Shown: positions 14,859-23,108 of the stretch, piece by piece
Layout: each line of letters starts with the position of its first letter
Numbering within the stretch: the first letter of the stretch is position 1
Assembly: GCA_045631445.1 (NCBI GenBank)
Contig: JAZQUS010000067.1
Location: 33,614-97,613 of the forward strand
Direction: 5' to 3'
DNA length: 64,000 nt
From: RGIG4608 sp045631445
GTDB lineage: Bacteria > Bacillota > Clostridia > Oscillospirales > CAG-272
Position numbers and translations under genes: made by a program
The notes under the pieces: model-generated
Told to the model about the DNA's origin: nothing
Databases searched by the model: none
Seen by the model: only the letters and a program-made list of their open reading frames with translations

Positions 14859-17144
14859 ATGTTATTGTTTTCCAAACGATATTTTGTGTGGTTTTCCTTG
14901 ATTTTTCTTGCTTTTTCGGGGATTTCCTTTGATTTTAAAAATTTAATATTTTTATTCATATTTTTGTTTTTTCTTGCGTTAATTGTTGCAGTTTTGCGAA
15001 AAAATGGGAAAATGACGCAAAATCTTAATGTGATTGCACTTGGTTTGCTTGTTTCGGCACTTCTTGGTGCTTTTGGCTCAAGCGCTTTGATGATTTCAAA
15101 CAATCAAAGAATAAAAGATTTTAGCGGTGAGCATTATTTAGAGGGATATGTACTTGATGTGACCTCATGTGAGGAATATGCAAGTGAATATGTATTAAGA
15201 GTGGAAAATATTGATGGTGAAAATAAAAAAATAGACTTAATTCTTGTTGCCGAATATAATCCCGAGCTTGAGCGCGGTGATTTTATTGCATTTGAGGGTG
15301 AAATTATAAAAACCGAAAGCTATCGTAAAGCTATTTATTTGAGAAATAATAATAAATACGATTATCCTTTAGCTTGTGTTATAAAATCAAATCAGGAAAT
15401 CGAATTTTTGGAAAAGGAATTTCGTTTTCCGCTTGTTTTTTCAAATTTAAATTCAAGATTATCTGCTACTCTAAAGGCAACTCTTGGTACGAAAAACGGA
15501 TCACTTGCAAGTGCGCTTTTGCTCGGTAACCGTGATTTGCTCTCGGACAGTACGCTCCGCGATTTTAAACGCGCGGGGGTATATCATCTTTTGGCTCTTA
15601 GTGGTTTACACGTTGCGATTTTAATTGGTGTTTTAGAGTGGATTTTGAAGAAATTTTTTGTTCCCGTAAAATTCAGAATAATTTTACTCGGCTCAATTTC
15701 ACTATTTTATATTACTTTAACTGGCTTTGCACTTTCTGCTTGCCGATCGATGCTAATGCTTTGGGTGATGTATTTATCCTTGCTTTTGCAAAGAAAACGC
15801 GATGTTTTAACATCACTTTTTGTAGCGGTAACGGCAATTGTTTTGTTAAAGCCGAGCGCGGTTCTTGATGTTGGACTTCAGCTTTCGTTTCTTTCAACAT
15901 TCGGTGTTATTTCTTCAACCGTAATTTGCCAAAAGCTCAAGCTTTTGGGATTGAAATTCGATAAAGATTTTGTTGGATTTATAAAATCAATATTATATAA
16001 ATGTTTAATAATTTGTATATCGTCACTTTGTGTATTTATTTGCACGTTGCCTGTGGTTATGATATGCTTTGGTGAGGTTTCGCTTGCCACATTTGTGAGC
16101 AATCTTTTTATAGGTATTGTGTGCGAAATATTTATGATACTTGCGCTTTTGACACTTGTATTTGCGAGAGTGATTTTCATATATCCAATATTTAGCTTTC
16201 TTGCAGGACTTTTGGGAAATACGATGGCATTTATAGTGTCACTTATTGCCGATGCTAAGAACGTTATGCTCTCGCTTAATTATCCCGGAGCGCAAGCTTT
16301 GGTGTGGGGACTTTTTATCGCATTTATCATTATGCTTGTGATTAGACTTGGCAGAAAATGGACGATATTTGTTCCGAGTGCGATTTTTGGAATTTTGATG
16401 TGTGTTAGTATTTTGCTTTATAATGTGGCGCGTGCCGATTTCGTTCGTGCGGAGTATTATTTAGGTGACGGTATAGTGATTTCCTCAAGCGATGGTGTTT
16501 ATATCTGCGATATGTCCGATGGCTCTTTTGGTAATCTCTATGAGGGCGTTGTTTTAGCAAAGGAAAATTGCTTCACTGAGATTGATGGAGTTATTCTTAC
16601 TCACTATCATTCAGAGCATATTGTTTCTCTTAAACGGTTTGCAAGAGAATTGAAGCTTCGCGCGGTTTTTCTTCCGATGCCTCAAAACGATAAAGAGGAT
16701 TTGAACATGCGAAGCATTGTTCGAGTTCTTTCGGGGGAGGGAGTTAATGCGTACATTTATAATTCAAATGAGAAATTGAATATTCTTTCGGGTGAGCTTG
16801 TTCTGAGCAACAGGGCTTATACCGAAAATTATGCACACCCGAGCTATGCTTTGAGTTATAAAAATGGAGAGAGAAGAGTAACCTACATTGGTAAGCCATA
16901 TTTTAATACTTATCTTGAGGAATCTTGTGAATTCTTTGAATATATTAACGAGAGTAATTATTTGATTATTGGCGCAGATGGACGAAAAATCACGGAGAAT
17001 TATGAAATATTCACATATCTTAAGGATGAGTGCGAAGTTTCCTTTTCAGAGGTAGAAGCATTTCTTTTATCCGACTATGAGGATTATATGAATTGGATGG
17101 AAATATATTTTAACGTAGATTACAAAATATATGATTTAAAATAG
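14859..17144 (+). CDS. comEC: ComEC/Rec2-type DNA uptake channel protein
   Basis: 761 residues from the ATG at 14859 behind CAGGAGAG. The N-terminus has membrane helices and an OB-like DUF4131 region. The competence domain has LLALSGLHVAILIGVLEWIL and the CRSMLMLWVMYLSLLLQR stretch. The C-terminal 200 residues are a metallo-beta-lactamase-like domain with LTHYHSEH in place of the usual HxHxDH, and LGDG where most have VGQGD. It would move single-stranded DNA across the membrane; dprA is also in the window. The C-terminal domain looks diverged. Confidence 0.9.
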   Translation: MLLFSKRYFVWFSLIFLAFSGISFDFKNLIFLFIFLFFLALIVAVLRKNGKMTQNLNVIALGLLVSALLGAFGSSALMISNNQRIKDFSGEHYLEGYVLDVTSCEEYASEYVLRVENIDGENKKIDLILVAEYNPELERGDFIAFEGEIIKTESYRKAIYLRNNNKYDYPLACVIKSNQEIEFLEKEFRFPLVFSNLNSRLSATLKATLGTKNGSLASALLLGNRDLLSDSTLRDFKRAGVYHLLALSGLHVAILIGVLEWILKKFFVPVKFRIILLGSISLFYITLTGFALSACRSMLMLWVMYLSLLLQRKRDVLTSLFVAVTAIVLLKPSAVLDVGLQLSFLSTFGVISSTVICQKLKLLGLKFDKDFVGFIKSILYKCLIICISSLCVFICTLPVVMICFGEVSLATFVSNLFIGIVCEIFMILALLTLVFARVIFIYPIFSFLAGLLGNTMAFIVSLIADAKNVMLSLNYPGAQALVWGLFIAFIIMLVIRLGRKWTIFVPSAIFGILMCVSILLYNVARADFVRAEYYLGDGIVISSSDGVYICDMSDGSFGNLYEGVVLAKENCFTEIDGVILTHYHSEHIVSLKRFARELKLRAVFLPMPQNDKEDLNMRSIVRVLSGEGVNAYIYNSNEKLNILSGELVLSNRAYTENYAHPSYALSYKNGERRVTYIGKPYFNTYLEESCEFFEYINESNYLIIGADGRKITENYEIFTYLKDECEVSFSEVEAFLLSDYEDYMNWMEIYFNVDYKIYDLK

Positions 17145-17164
17145 AAGAAAAATGTAAAATCCTA

Positions 17165-17193
17165 TTGAAAAAAGTAAAGATTTGTGATATTAT
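17165..17193 (+). promoter_or_regulatory. Promoter of the 17236 gene
   Basis: TTGAAA (17165-17170), a 17-base spacer ending TTGTGA, and TATTAT (17188-17193). Confidence 0.75.
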
Positions 17194-17235
17194 ATACTTT
17201 GTTATTTAATTGATATTGTGGAGATGTATTGTATT

Positions 17236-17931
17236 ATGAAAACAGATAAAATATTAAATGTTCTTTTGTGGTCGGTTTCGGGTGTTTCCATCGTGCTTGT
17301 TGTACTTTCAACTATATTTGCATTTAGAACTACCACTCCATTAACCAGAGTGATTCTTATTTTGGTTGCAATTTTGTTCCTTGTTCTTGCGGGGCTTGTC
17401 GCATACCTTGCTTATATGGATACCTTTAAGGTTACTCCAAGTCAATATGGTTCAAGCAAAAAGCCGCTTAACTATTTCCTTAATGCAAACGGAAAGAGAA
17501 ACGGAATCGCGCTCGATGATCTTACTTTCGATGTTATCGATAAGCAGATGAACCATTTCATTATTGATGCATTCGGTTCACCTATTGCACTTTGGAAGAA
17601 TAATGTTTTCTCAGGTGAGCAGGAGGTTTTTGGTAAGGAAGGTGCTTTCAAGGTGCTTCTTGCTTACAAGATGATTTCTGACCTTCAGGTTCAGCATAGT
17701 AAAAAGGTTTGGAAGATGTTTTTTGAGCTTCCCGACGTTGATTTTGCAGATATCCAGGAATGCTTGGTAAGAAACGGTGACGATGAGCTTGCGAAAACAC
17801 TCAATATGTACCGTTTGACAGGTGAAAGTTGTGTTGGACAAGCGGCTGCATTCCTTGATGAAAACGCAAACTACATTCAACGTAGAATGCTTAACTACGT
17901 TACAAGAAAAATTCATAATTTTGATATGTAA
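17236..17931 (+). CDS. Unrecognised protein with two membrane helices
   Basis: 231 residues from the ATG at 17236 (GGAG 12 bases upstream; an earlier ATG at 17224 lacks an SD). Two adjacent hydrophobic helices (about 8-30 and 36-60) form a hairpin that leaves a soluble domain of about 165 residues on one side, probably cytoplasmic. I recognise no catalytic motif. It has its own promoter and terminator, so it is monocistronic between comEC and pcrA. Confidence 0.8.
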   Translation: MKTDKILNVLLWSVSGVSIVLVVLSTIFAFRTTTPLTRVILILVAILFLVLAGLVAYLAYMDTFKVTPSQYGSSKKPLNYFLNANGKRNGIALDDLTFDVIDKQMNHFIIDAFGSPIALWKNNVFSGEQEVFGKEGAFKVLLAYKMISDLQVQHSKKVWKMFFELPDVDFADIQECLVRNGDDELAKTLNMYRLTGESCVGQAAAFLDENANYIQRRMLNYVTRKIHNFDM

Positions 17932-17938
17932 AAATACG

Positions 17939-17975
17939 CAGAGCAGGGTGAAATTACCTTGCTCTACATTTTTAT
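17939..17975 (+). terminator. Intrinsic terminator after the 17236 gene
   Basis: AGAGCAGGGT pairs with ACCTTGCTCT around GAAATT, followed by ACATTTTTAT. Confidence 0.8.
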
Positions 17976-18004
17976 GTGCTATTGAAATTTTCTCTATAAA
18001 TTGG

Positions 18005-18204
18005 GATTTATCGGGATGTTGATATTTGTTGGTGGCGGGACGTCGAGGTCGCCGACCCCTACGGGTTTGTGCTGATTTTATTGGGATTGCCGCGAAGCTG
18101 ATTAAAGCTTTTTTGGTGTCAGGGGTTCCCCGAAGCGAGTAAGCGTAGCTTTGGGGGTTCACGGGGCTTTTTTCTCGAAAAAAGTGACCGATAAATCAAA
18201 ATTT
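18005..18204. repeat. Dispersed element with the GATTTATCGG/CCGATAAATC ends, short form
   Basis: Bounded by GATTTATCGGG (18005) and CCGATAAATCAAAATTT (ending near 18204), the same ends as 50890-51305 and close to 10150-10592, but with a different interior. It includes GGGTTTGTGCTGATTT (18063-18078, identical to 5179-5194) and a GGGGTTCCCCGAAGCGAG ... TTTGGGGGTTC hairpin that recurs at about 49626. No gene is present. Confidence 0.7.
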
Positions 18205-18216
18205 ATTAACAAACAG

Positions 18217-18245
18217 GAAAAGCCCGACTTAATATCGGGCTTTTG
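18217..18245 (-). terminator. Terminator after pcrA
   Basis: The stem AAAAGCCCGA / TCGGGCTTTT has a 7-base loop, and a further T run follows on the minus strand (TTTTCC). The plus-strand side also runs into TTTTGTTTTA, so it may work both ways. Confidence 0.8.
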
Positions 18246-18250
18246 TTTTA

Positions 18251-20638
18251 TTATATTTTCTTCAATCTCGCATAGGTTGCCATCAGTTTTTTAGTGCCAA
18301 CCTTATCGAAGATTACCTCGTAAAGCCAGTCTGCGCCCATTCGTTTAACACTAATGATTTCACCCTCGCCAAAGGTTGCGTGGAACACTCTATCACCTGC
18401 TTCAAAGGTTTCTTTTGAGGCGGTGGAAGTTGGCTTTTTAGGTATTGCATTAATGGAAAGAGTATCGTAATGGGGCTTTTCGTCTGAATAGGAATAAATC
18501 GGCTTTTTGGGTTTATCGTAGGGGGATTTTTCCTTATCAATGAGTTCTTCGGGTATCTCTTTTAAAAAGCGCGATTCGGGATTGAATTGTGTTCTTCCAT
18601 AGAGCATTCTTTGGTTTGCGTGGACGATGAAAAGCTCTTTTTTAGCGCGCGTGATTGCAACGTAAGCTAGGCGGCGCTCCTCTTCAATTTCCGCGCTCGT
18701 TGCCGTGATGGATTGCATAGAGGGGAACATACCCTCTTCCATGCCGGGCAGGAAAACGTAAGGGAATTCAAGTCCCTTTGCACTGTGTGCAGTCATAAGA
18801 ACAACCGCGTCCGCGGTTTCGTCATAGCGGTCAACGTCGGCAACGAGGGCGGTTTCTTCCATAAGGCCCTCAAGTGCACTTGCGTATGAGCCATCATCAA
18901 CGTAATTGTTTTCGTATTCAATAGCACCCGTCAAGAATTCCTCAAGGTTTTCAAGACGGTCGCGCTCAACCTCACCTGCCACAATCAACATTTGACGGTA
19001 GCCCGACTTGTCCATTACCTGATTGATAAGAGTTTCGAGTGAAACTTCTTTTACAAGTGACGTGAGATAATTGATGAGATTTGCAAATTCTATCAACTTG
19101 TCCGCGCTCTTTGAGAGGGCAACGTACTTATCCGAATTTTCGAGAATTTTGAACATTGAGCAACCCTGCTCGTGCGCTATTGCTCGAACACCCTCGATGG
19201 TTTTGTCACCGATTTTGCGCTTGGGTTCATTGATGATTCGAACAAGTCTTTCATCATCATTGTGATTTTGAATGAGCTGCAAATATGCAACGATGTCCTT
19301 GATTTCTTTTCTATCGGAGAATCGAACGCCGCCGATGATTCGGTAGGGAATACCGCTCTTTGCAAATGTACGTTCAATGGTGCTTGATTGCGCGTTATTT
19401 CGATAAAGAAGCGCAAAATCGCGGAACTCTTTGCCGTCTTGAACCATTTTTTGAATTTTATCTGCAATATAACGAGCTTCTTCGTTGTGGTCAAATACCT
19501 TTTTAAGATGAATTTTCTCACCCTCACCTGCGTCTGTCCAAAGGGTTTTGCCCTTGCGTCCTGTGTTGTTCTTGATAACGGCGTTTGCGGCATCGAGAAT
19601 ATTCTGCGTTGAGCGGTAATTCTGTTCAAGACGGATTACCTTTGCAGTTGGGAAGGTCTTGTCGAAGTTGAGGATATTCTCAATCGGCGGGCCGCGGAAT
19701 TTATAAATACTTTGGTCGTCGTCACCAACTACCATTATATTATTGTAGCCACCCGAAAGGAGCGCTGTGAGTGCAAATTGCGCCTCGTTCGTGTCCTGAT
19801 ACTCGTCAACGCAAACGTAACGGAAGCGGTTTTGATAATATTCAAGCACATCGGGAAACTTGCGAAGAAGAATAACGGTCTGCATAATGATATCGTCAAA
19901 GTCGAGCGCGTTTGATGTGCGAAGCTTTGTTTGATAAGCACTGTAAATGCGACCGATTTGTTTAAGTCGATAATCATTTCCTGCTTCAAGCATAAATTCG
20001 TCAGGACCAATCATTCTGTCCTTGGCGCGCGAAATCATGTGCTGAACGCTCTTGACAGGGAGTGACTTTGTGTCAATGTCAAGGTCCTTCATGCAAGCGG
20101 TGATTGCTTTTTTGCTATCGTCTTGGTCATAGATGGAAAATCCGCTCGCATAACCGATTTTATCTCCGTGTGAACGAAGAATACGAAGGCAGATTGAGTG
20201 GAACGTGCCGCTCCAAATTTCATTTGCAACGTCGGCATCTCCGAGTTGTTTGTTAATTCTTGATTTAATTTCACCTGCCGCCTTGTTTGTGAAGGTGATG
20301 GCAAGCATGCGCCAAGGCGCACAAGGGTTTTCTGCAAATCTATCGAGAATTGGAAGAATTTCTTCCTTTGGAAGATTTGCCGCGTTTTCAAGTCGTAAAA
20401 CGGTTTGCTCGTCAACGTCAAAGGGAACGTAGGTGCTTGCGTATGCGTTTCCGTATTTGATTATGAATGCAATTCTCTTAACCAAAACCGTGGTTTTTCC
20501 ACTTCCTGCGCCTGCAAGAATGAGGAGTGGGCCGTCCACGGTGAAAACCGCCCTCATCTGCTCTTTGTTTAGCTCACCATACGCCTTAACAAACAAAACT
20601 CGCTTTGCTCTTATGTATCTATCGTGTAAATTTTGCAT
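18251..20638 (-). CDS. pcrA: ATP-dependent DNA helicase, PcrA/UvrD family
   Basis: A superfamily 1A 3'-5' helicase used in repair and in clearing RecA and stalled forks. It has 795 residues from the ATG at 20638 behind GGAG. Motif I is LAGAGSGKTT, motif II DEYQDTN, followed by VGDDDQSIYKFRG, TAHSAKGLEF and EERRLAYVAITRAKKEL. The last 60 residues (GDRVFHATFGEGEI) form the Tudor-like RNA polymerase-binding domain typical of PcrA. A short insertion after motif Ia (near 70-110) is seen in clostridial forms. Confidence 0.95.
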   Translation of the reverse strand: MQNLHDRYIRAKRVLFVKAYGELNKEQMRAVFTVDGPLLILAGAGSGKTTVLVKRIAFIIKYGNAYASTYVPFDVDEQTVLRLENAANLPKEEILPILDRFAENPCAPWRMLAITFTNKAAGEIKSRINKQLGDADVANEIWSGTFHSICLRILRSHGDKIGYASGFSIYDQDDSKKAITACMKDLDIDTKSLPVKSVQHMISRAKDRMIGPDEFMLEAGNDYRLKQIGRIYSAYQTKLRTSNALDFDDIIMQTVILLRKFPDVLEYYQNRFRYVCVDEYQDTNEAQFALTALLSGGYNNIMVVGDDDQSIYKFRGPPIENILNFDKTFPTAKVIRLEQNYRSTQNILDAANAVIKNNTGRKGKTLWTDAGEGEKIHLKKVFDHNEEARYIADKIQKMVQDGKEFRDFALLYRNNAQSSTIERTFAKSGIPYRIIGGVRFSDRKEIKDIVAYLQLIQNHNDDERLVRIINEPKRKIGDKTIEGVRAIAHEQGCSMFKILENSDKYVALSKSADKLIEFANLINYLTSLVKEVSLETLINQVMDKSGYRQMLIVAGEVERDRLENLEEFLTGAIEYENNYVDDGSYASALEGLMEETALVADVDRYDETADAVVLMTAHSAKGLEFPYVFLPGMEEGMFPSMQSITATSAEIEEERRLAYVAITRAKKELFIVHANQRMLYGRTQFNPESRFLKEIPEELIDKEKSPYDKPKKPIYSYSDEKPHYDTLSINAIPKKPTSTASKETFEAGDRVFHATFGEGEIISVKRMGADWLYEVIFDKVGTKKLMATYARLKKI

Positions 20639-20677
20639 TTTTTCTCCATTTAATTAATATATTAATTACTGCAAATA

Positions 20678-20706
20678 ATTCTACCACAAAAACGAACTTT
20701 TTTCAA
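20678..20706 (-). promoter_or_regulatory. Promoter of pcrA
   Basis: On the minus strand TTGAAA (20706-20701), a 17-base spacer ending TTGTGG, and TAGAAT (20683-20678). Confidence 0.75.
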
Positions 20707-20749
20707 GATGCGATGGGTAAAAATTATCAAAAATATTTTTGAAAACCTA

Positions 20750-20778
20750 TTGACAAAAGGAAAAGTATGTGGTAAAAT
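20750..20778 (+). promoter_or_regulatory. Promoter of infC-rpmI-rplT
   Basis: TTGACA (20750-20755), a 17-base spacer ending TATGTGG, and TAAAAT (20773-20778). Confidence 0.88.
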
Positions 20779-20784
20779 ACATCA

Positions 20785-20912
20785 GTAATGAAGCAGAACA
20801 CCCCGTTCTCACCCTGCCACTTAAGTGCGCTTGTGTTGATATTTTTGATATAAAAGCCATAGTGGGCTTTAGGTGTCGTACGGGAAATTTCTGCGTACGA
20901 CTTTATTTTTTT
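20785..20912 (+). promoter_or_regulatory. infC leader with attenuator (L20-leader type)
   Basis: About 128 bases of leader. An AAAGCC/GGGCTTT hairpin (about 20854-20870) is followed by an intrinsic terminator, GTCGTACG (20875-20882) / CGTACGAC (20894-20901) with a T-rich tail ending right at the SD. Firmicutes infC operons are controlled by such leaders through binding of L20. The match is by position and structure; I cannot confirm the covariance model. Confidence 0.7.
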
Positions 20913-20924
20913 GGAGGTGTTACC

Positions 20925-21443
20925 ATAGCTAACGCAAAAGACATGCTGATCAACGAGCAGATTGACGCAAAGGAAATCAGAGTTATCGGCGCAGACGGAG
21001 AACAACTTGGAATTATGAGCACAGAACAGGCGCTCAGAATGGCGTATAACGACGGTCTTGACCTTGTTATGATGACAGGAAATTCAACTCCCCCCGTTTG
21101 CAAAATTATGAATTTTGGAAAATTCCGTTTTGAACGTGAAAAGAAAGAAAAGGAAGCTAAAAAGAAACAACAGGTTGTTGAACTTAAAGAAATCCAACTT
21201 TCTTGTAGAATTGAAAATCACGATTTCGAAACAAAGCTTAAGCACGCTCACAAGTTCTTGTCGAGCGGAAACAAGGTTCGTGTGGTTCTTCGATTTAAGG
21301 GAAGAGAAATGTCACACCAGGATCTTGGCGCAGAAATTATGGAGAGATTCCGTGTTGCTTGTGAAGAGCTTGGAACGGTTGATAAAAAGCCCGTTCTTGA
21401 TGGCAGAATGCTAAGCATGGTTATTTCACCTAACAAGAAATAA
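20925..21443 (+). CDS. infC: Translation initiation factor IF-3 with an ATA start codon
   Basis: IF-3 checks start-codon pairing on the 30S subunit. GGAGGT (20913-20918) is 6 bases before ATA (20925), in frame with ANAKDMLINEQIDAKEIRVI; the first ATG (20943) is 24 bases from that SD and would cut the conserved N-terminus. ATA was therefore chosen. It has 172 residues, normal for the family. Non-standard starts on infC let IF-3 repress its own synthesis. It is followed by rpmI and rplT. Confidence 0.92.
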   Translation: MANAKDMLINEQIDAKEIRVIGADGEQLGIMSTEQALRMAYNDGLDLVMMTGNSTPPVCKIMNFGKFRFEREKKEKEAKKKQQVVELKEIQLSCRIENHDFETKLKHAHKFLSSGNKVRVVLRFKGREMSHQDLGAEIMERFRVACEELGTVDKKPVLDGRMLSMVISPNKK

Positions 21444-21524
21444 ACAGTACACAATAGGTCTTTGACCTGAAGATAAAAAAATATGTTTCGGGCAACCGAA
21501 ATAAATATCAAAGGAGATAAAACA

Positions 21525-21719
21525 ATGGGAAAAATCAAAACACATAAGGCTTCATCCAAGAGATTTTCTGTAACAGGTACAGGTAAGGTTAAGCTCAACC
21601 ACTGCTTCCGTCGTCATAAGACAGGTAAGAAGACAGGTAAGGCACTTAGACAGGGTAGAGAAAATGCATACCTTAGCGACGCTATGGCAGCAAACTACAG
21701 AGCACTTATTCAGAAATAA
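21525..21719 (+). CDS. rpmI: 50S ribosomal protein L35
   Basis: 64 residues from the ATG at 21525 behind AAAGGAG. The basic sequence KIKTHKASSKRFSVTGTGK is the L35 signature. It is the middle gene of infC-rpmI-rplT. Confidence 0.97.
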   Translation: MGKIKTHKASSKRFSVTGTGKVKLNHCFRRHKTGKKTGKALRQGRENAYLSDAMAANYRALIQK

Positions 21720-21750
21720 TCTAAAGAGAATTTATTAGGAGGATAGAAAA

Positions 21751-22104
21751 ATGGCAAGAGTTAAAGGCGCGATGATGACGCGTAAGAGAAGAAATAAAGT
21801 ACTTAAGGCAGCTAAGGGTTACTGGGGTGCAAAATCCAAGCACTTCAAGATGGCTAAGCAAGCTGTAATGAAGAGCGGTAACTATGCATTTGCTGGTAGA
21901 AAGATGAAGAAGAGAGACTTCCGCTCTCTTTGGATCGCTCGTATCAATGCACAGGCAAAGGTAAACGGCATCAACTATTCACAGTTTATGCACGGCCTTA
22001 AAAAAGCTGGTATTGACCTTAACAGAAAGATGCTTGCAGAGCTTGCAGTTAACGACAAGGCAGCTTTCGCAGCACTCGTAGAGCAGGCTAAGGCAGCTCT
22101 TTAA
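21751..22104 (+). CDS. rplT: 50S ribosomal protein L20
   Basis: 117 residues with an AGGAGG-type SD. It starts MARVKGAMMTRKRRNKVLK and contains the conserved ALMRDFR-like region as KKRDFRSLWIARINA. L20 is an early 23S rRNA binder and, in Firmicutes, represses its operon through the leader. It is the last gene before a strong terminator. Confidence 0.97.
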   Translation: MARVKGAMMTRKRRNKVLKAAKGYWGAKSKHFKMAKQAVMKSGNYAFAGRKMKKRDFRSLWIARINAQAKVNGINYSQFMHGLKKAGIDLNRKMLAELAVNDKAAFAALVEQAKAAL

Positions 22105-22111
22105 TCAGATT

Positions 22112-22137
22112 AAAAAACCCGGTCTGCCGGGTTTTTT
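22112..22137 (+). terminator. Terminator of the infC operon
   Basis: The stem AAAAAACCCGG / CCGGGTTTTTT with a TCTG loop. Confidence 0.95.
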
Positions 22138-22149
22138 GTCATATTTATA

Positions 22150-22187
22150 GGTGCAGTTAATGGCTTGATTTTGAGCCAAACTGCGCC
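22150..22187. other. Unassigned hairpin
   Basis: GGTGCAGTT (22150-22158) pairs with AACTGCGCC (22179-22187) with one wobble, extended by an inner GGC/GCC. There is no T run after it. It lies between the infC operon terminator and the methyltransferase gene. Confidence 0.5.
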
Positions 22188-22284
22188 AATAAATGACTTT
22201 ATGAGCGTTGAAAAATCATAGAAATCGACAAAAATTCAATGGTTTTTCAATTTTTATAATTATTGAAAGGAGCTTATTTTCGCT

Positions 22285-23097
22285 ATGGAATGGCAGTATA
22301 TTTCATCAAAAAGCAACGCGCTTGTTATAAGACTTGCAAAGCTTAAAGATAAAAAATATAGAAAAGCCGAGGGGCTTTTCCGCTTTGACGGAATTAAGCT
22401 CTTTTGCGAGGCGGCAAAAATAGGCGCGCCAATAGAATACGTTCTTGTAAGTGAGAGCGCAAGGGATAAGTATTGTGATATCGTTGAGGAAAATTGCACT
22501 TGTGATAAGCTTTATGTTTTGTCAGAAGATGCTTTTATGAAGCTTACTGACGAGCAATCCCCTGAGGGTATAATTACGGTGTGCTCAAATCTTGAAAACA
22601 TCACGCTTGAAGGCGATATGAATGCACTTGCCACTTCACTTGTGGGAAAACGCGTGCTTTTGCTTGAAAGCGTGCGAGACGTTGGAAATATGGGTACGAT
22701 AATCAGAACTGCGAGAGCGTTTGGAATAGATGCGCTTGTTATGTCAAGTGATTGTGCGGATCTCTATAATCCCAAAACCGTTAGGGCCGCTATGGGAGCT
22801 CTTTTTACACAACGAATTGCTATTGTTGATTCTATTTCATCAATCGTACTTGCTATGCGAAGTGAAGGCGCAAGGATTTTGGCGGCTGCTTTGCAGAGAG
22901 ATGCTAAAAGGCTTGGTGAAATTGAGCTCAAAAAGGGTGATGCAATCATTATCGGTAACGAGGGACACGGTCTTTCAGAAAAAGCAATTTTAGCTTGTGA
23001 TGAATGTGTTTATATTCCTATGGAGGAGGGCAGTGAGTCCTTAAATGCAGGTGTTGCCGCATCCGTTTGTATGTGGGAGCTTTATAAGACGAAATAA
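22285..23097 (+). CDS. TrmH/SpoU-family RNA 2'-O-methyltransferase
   Basis: 270 residues from the ATG at 22285 (GAAAGGAG 12 bases upstream). An N-terminal substrate-binding region (about 1-90) precedes the trefoil-knot methyltransferase domain with its three motifs: LLLESVRDVGNMGTIIRTA, IIIGNEGHGLS and IPMEEGSESLNAGVAASV. It transfers a methyl group from SAM to a ribose of rRNA or tRNA; the target base cannot be read from sequence. It precedes dprA by 11 bases. Confidence 0.92.
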   Translation: MEWQYISSKSNALVIRLAKLKDKKYRKAEGLFRFDGIKLFCEAAKIGAPIEYVLVSESARDKYCDIVEENCTCDKLYVLSEDAFMKLTDEQSPEGIITVCSNLENITLEGDMNALATSLVGKRVLLLESVRDVGNMGTIIRTARAFGIDALVMSSDCADLYNPKTVRAAMGALFTQRIAIVDSISSIVLAMRSEGARILAAALQRDAKRLGEIELKKGDAIIIGNEGHGLSEKAILACDECVYIPMEEGSESLNAGVAASVCMWELYKTK

Positions 23098-23108
23098 AGG
23101 AATTAATT

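Noticed and set aside
17611..18162. 183-residue minus-strand frame over the end of the 17236 gene and the repeat
   Set aside because: Half is antisense to a well-supported gene and half lies in a dispersed repeat; no SD or family match.
20785..20912. T-box leader before infC
   Set aside because: There is no GGTGGTACC-type T-box core; the hairpin-terminator layout fits the L20-type leader of infC operons.
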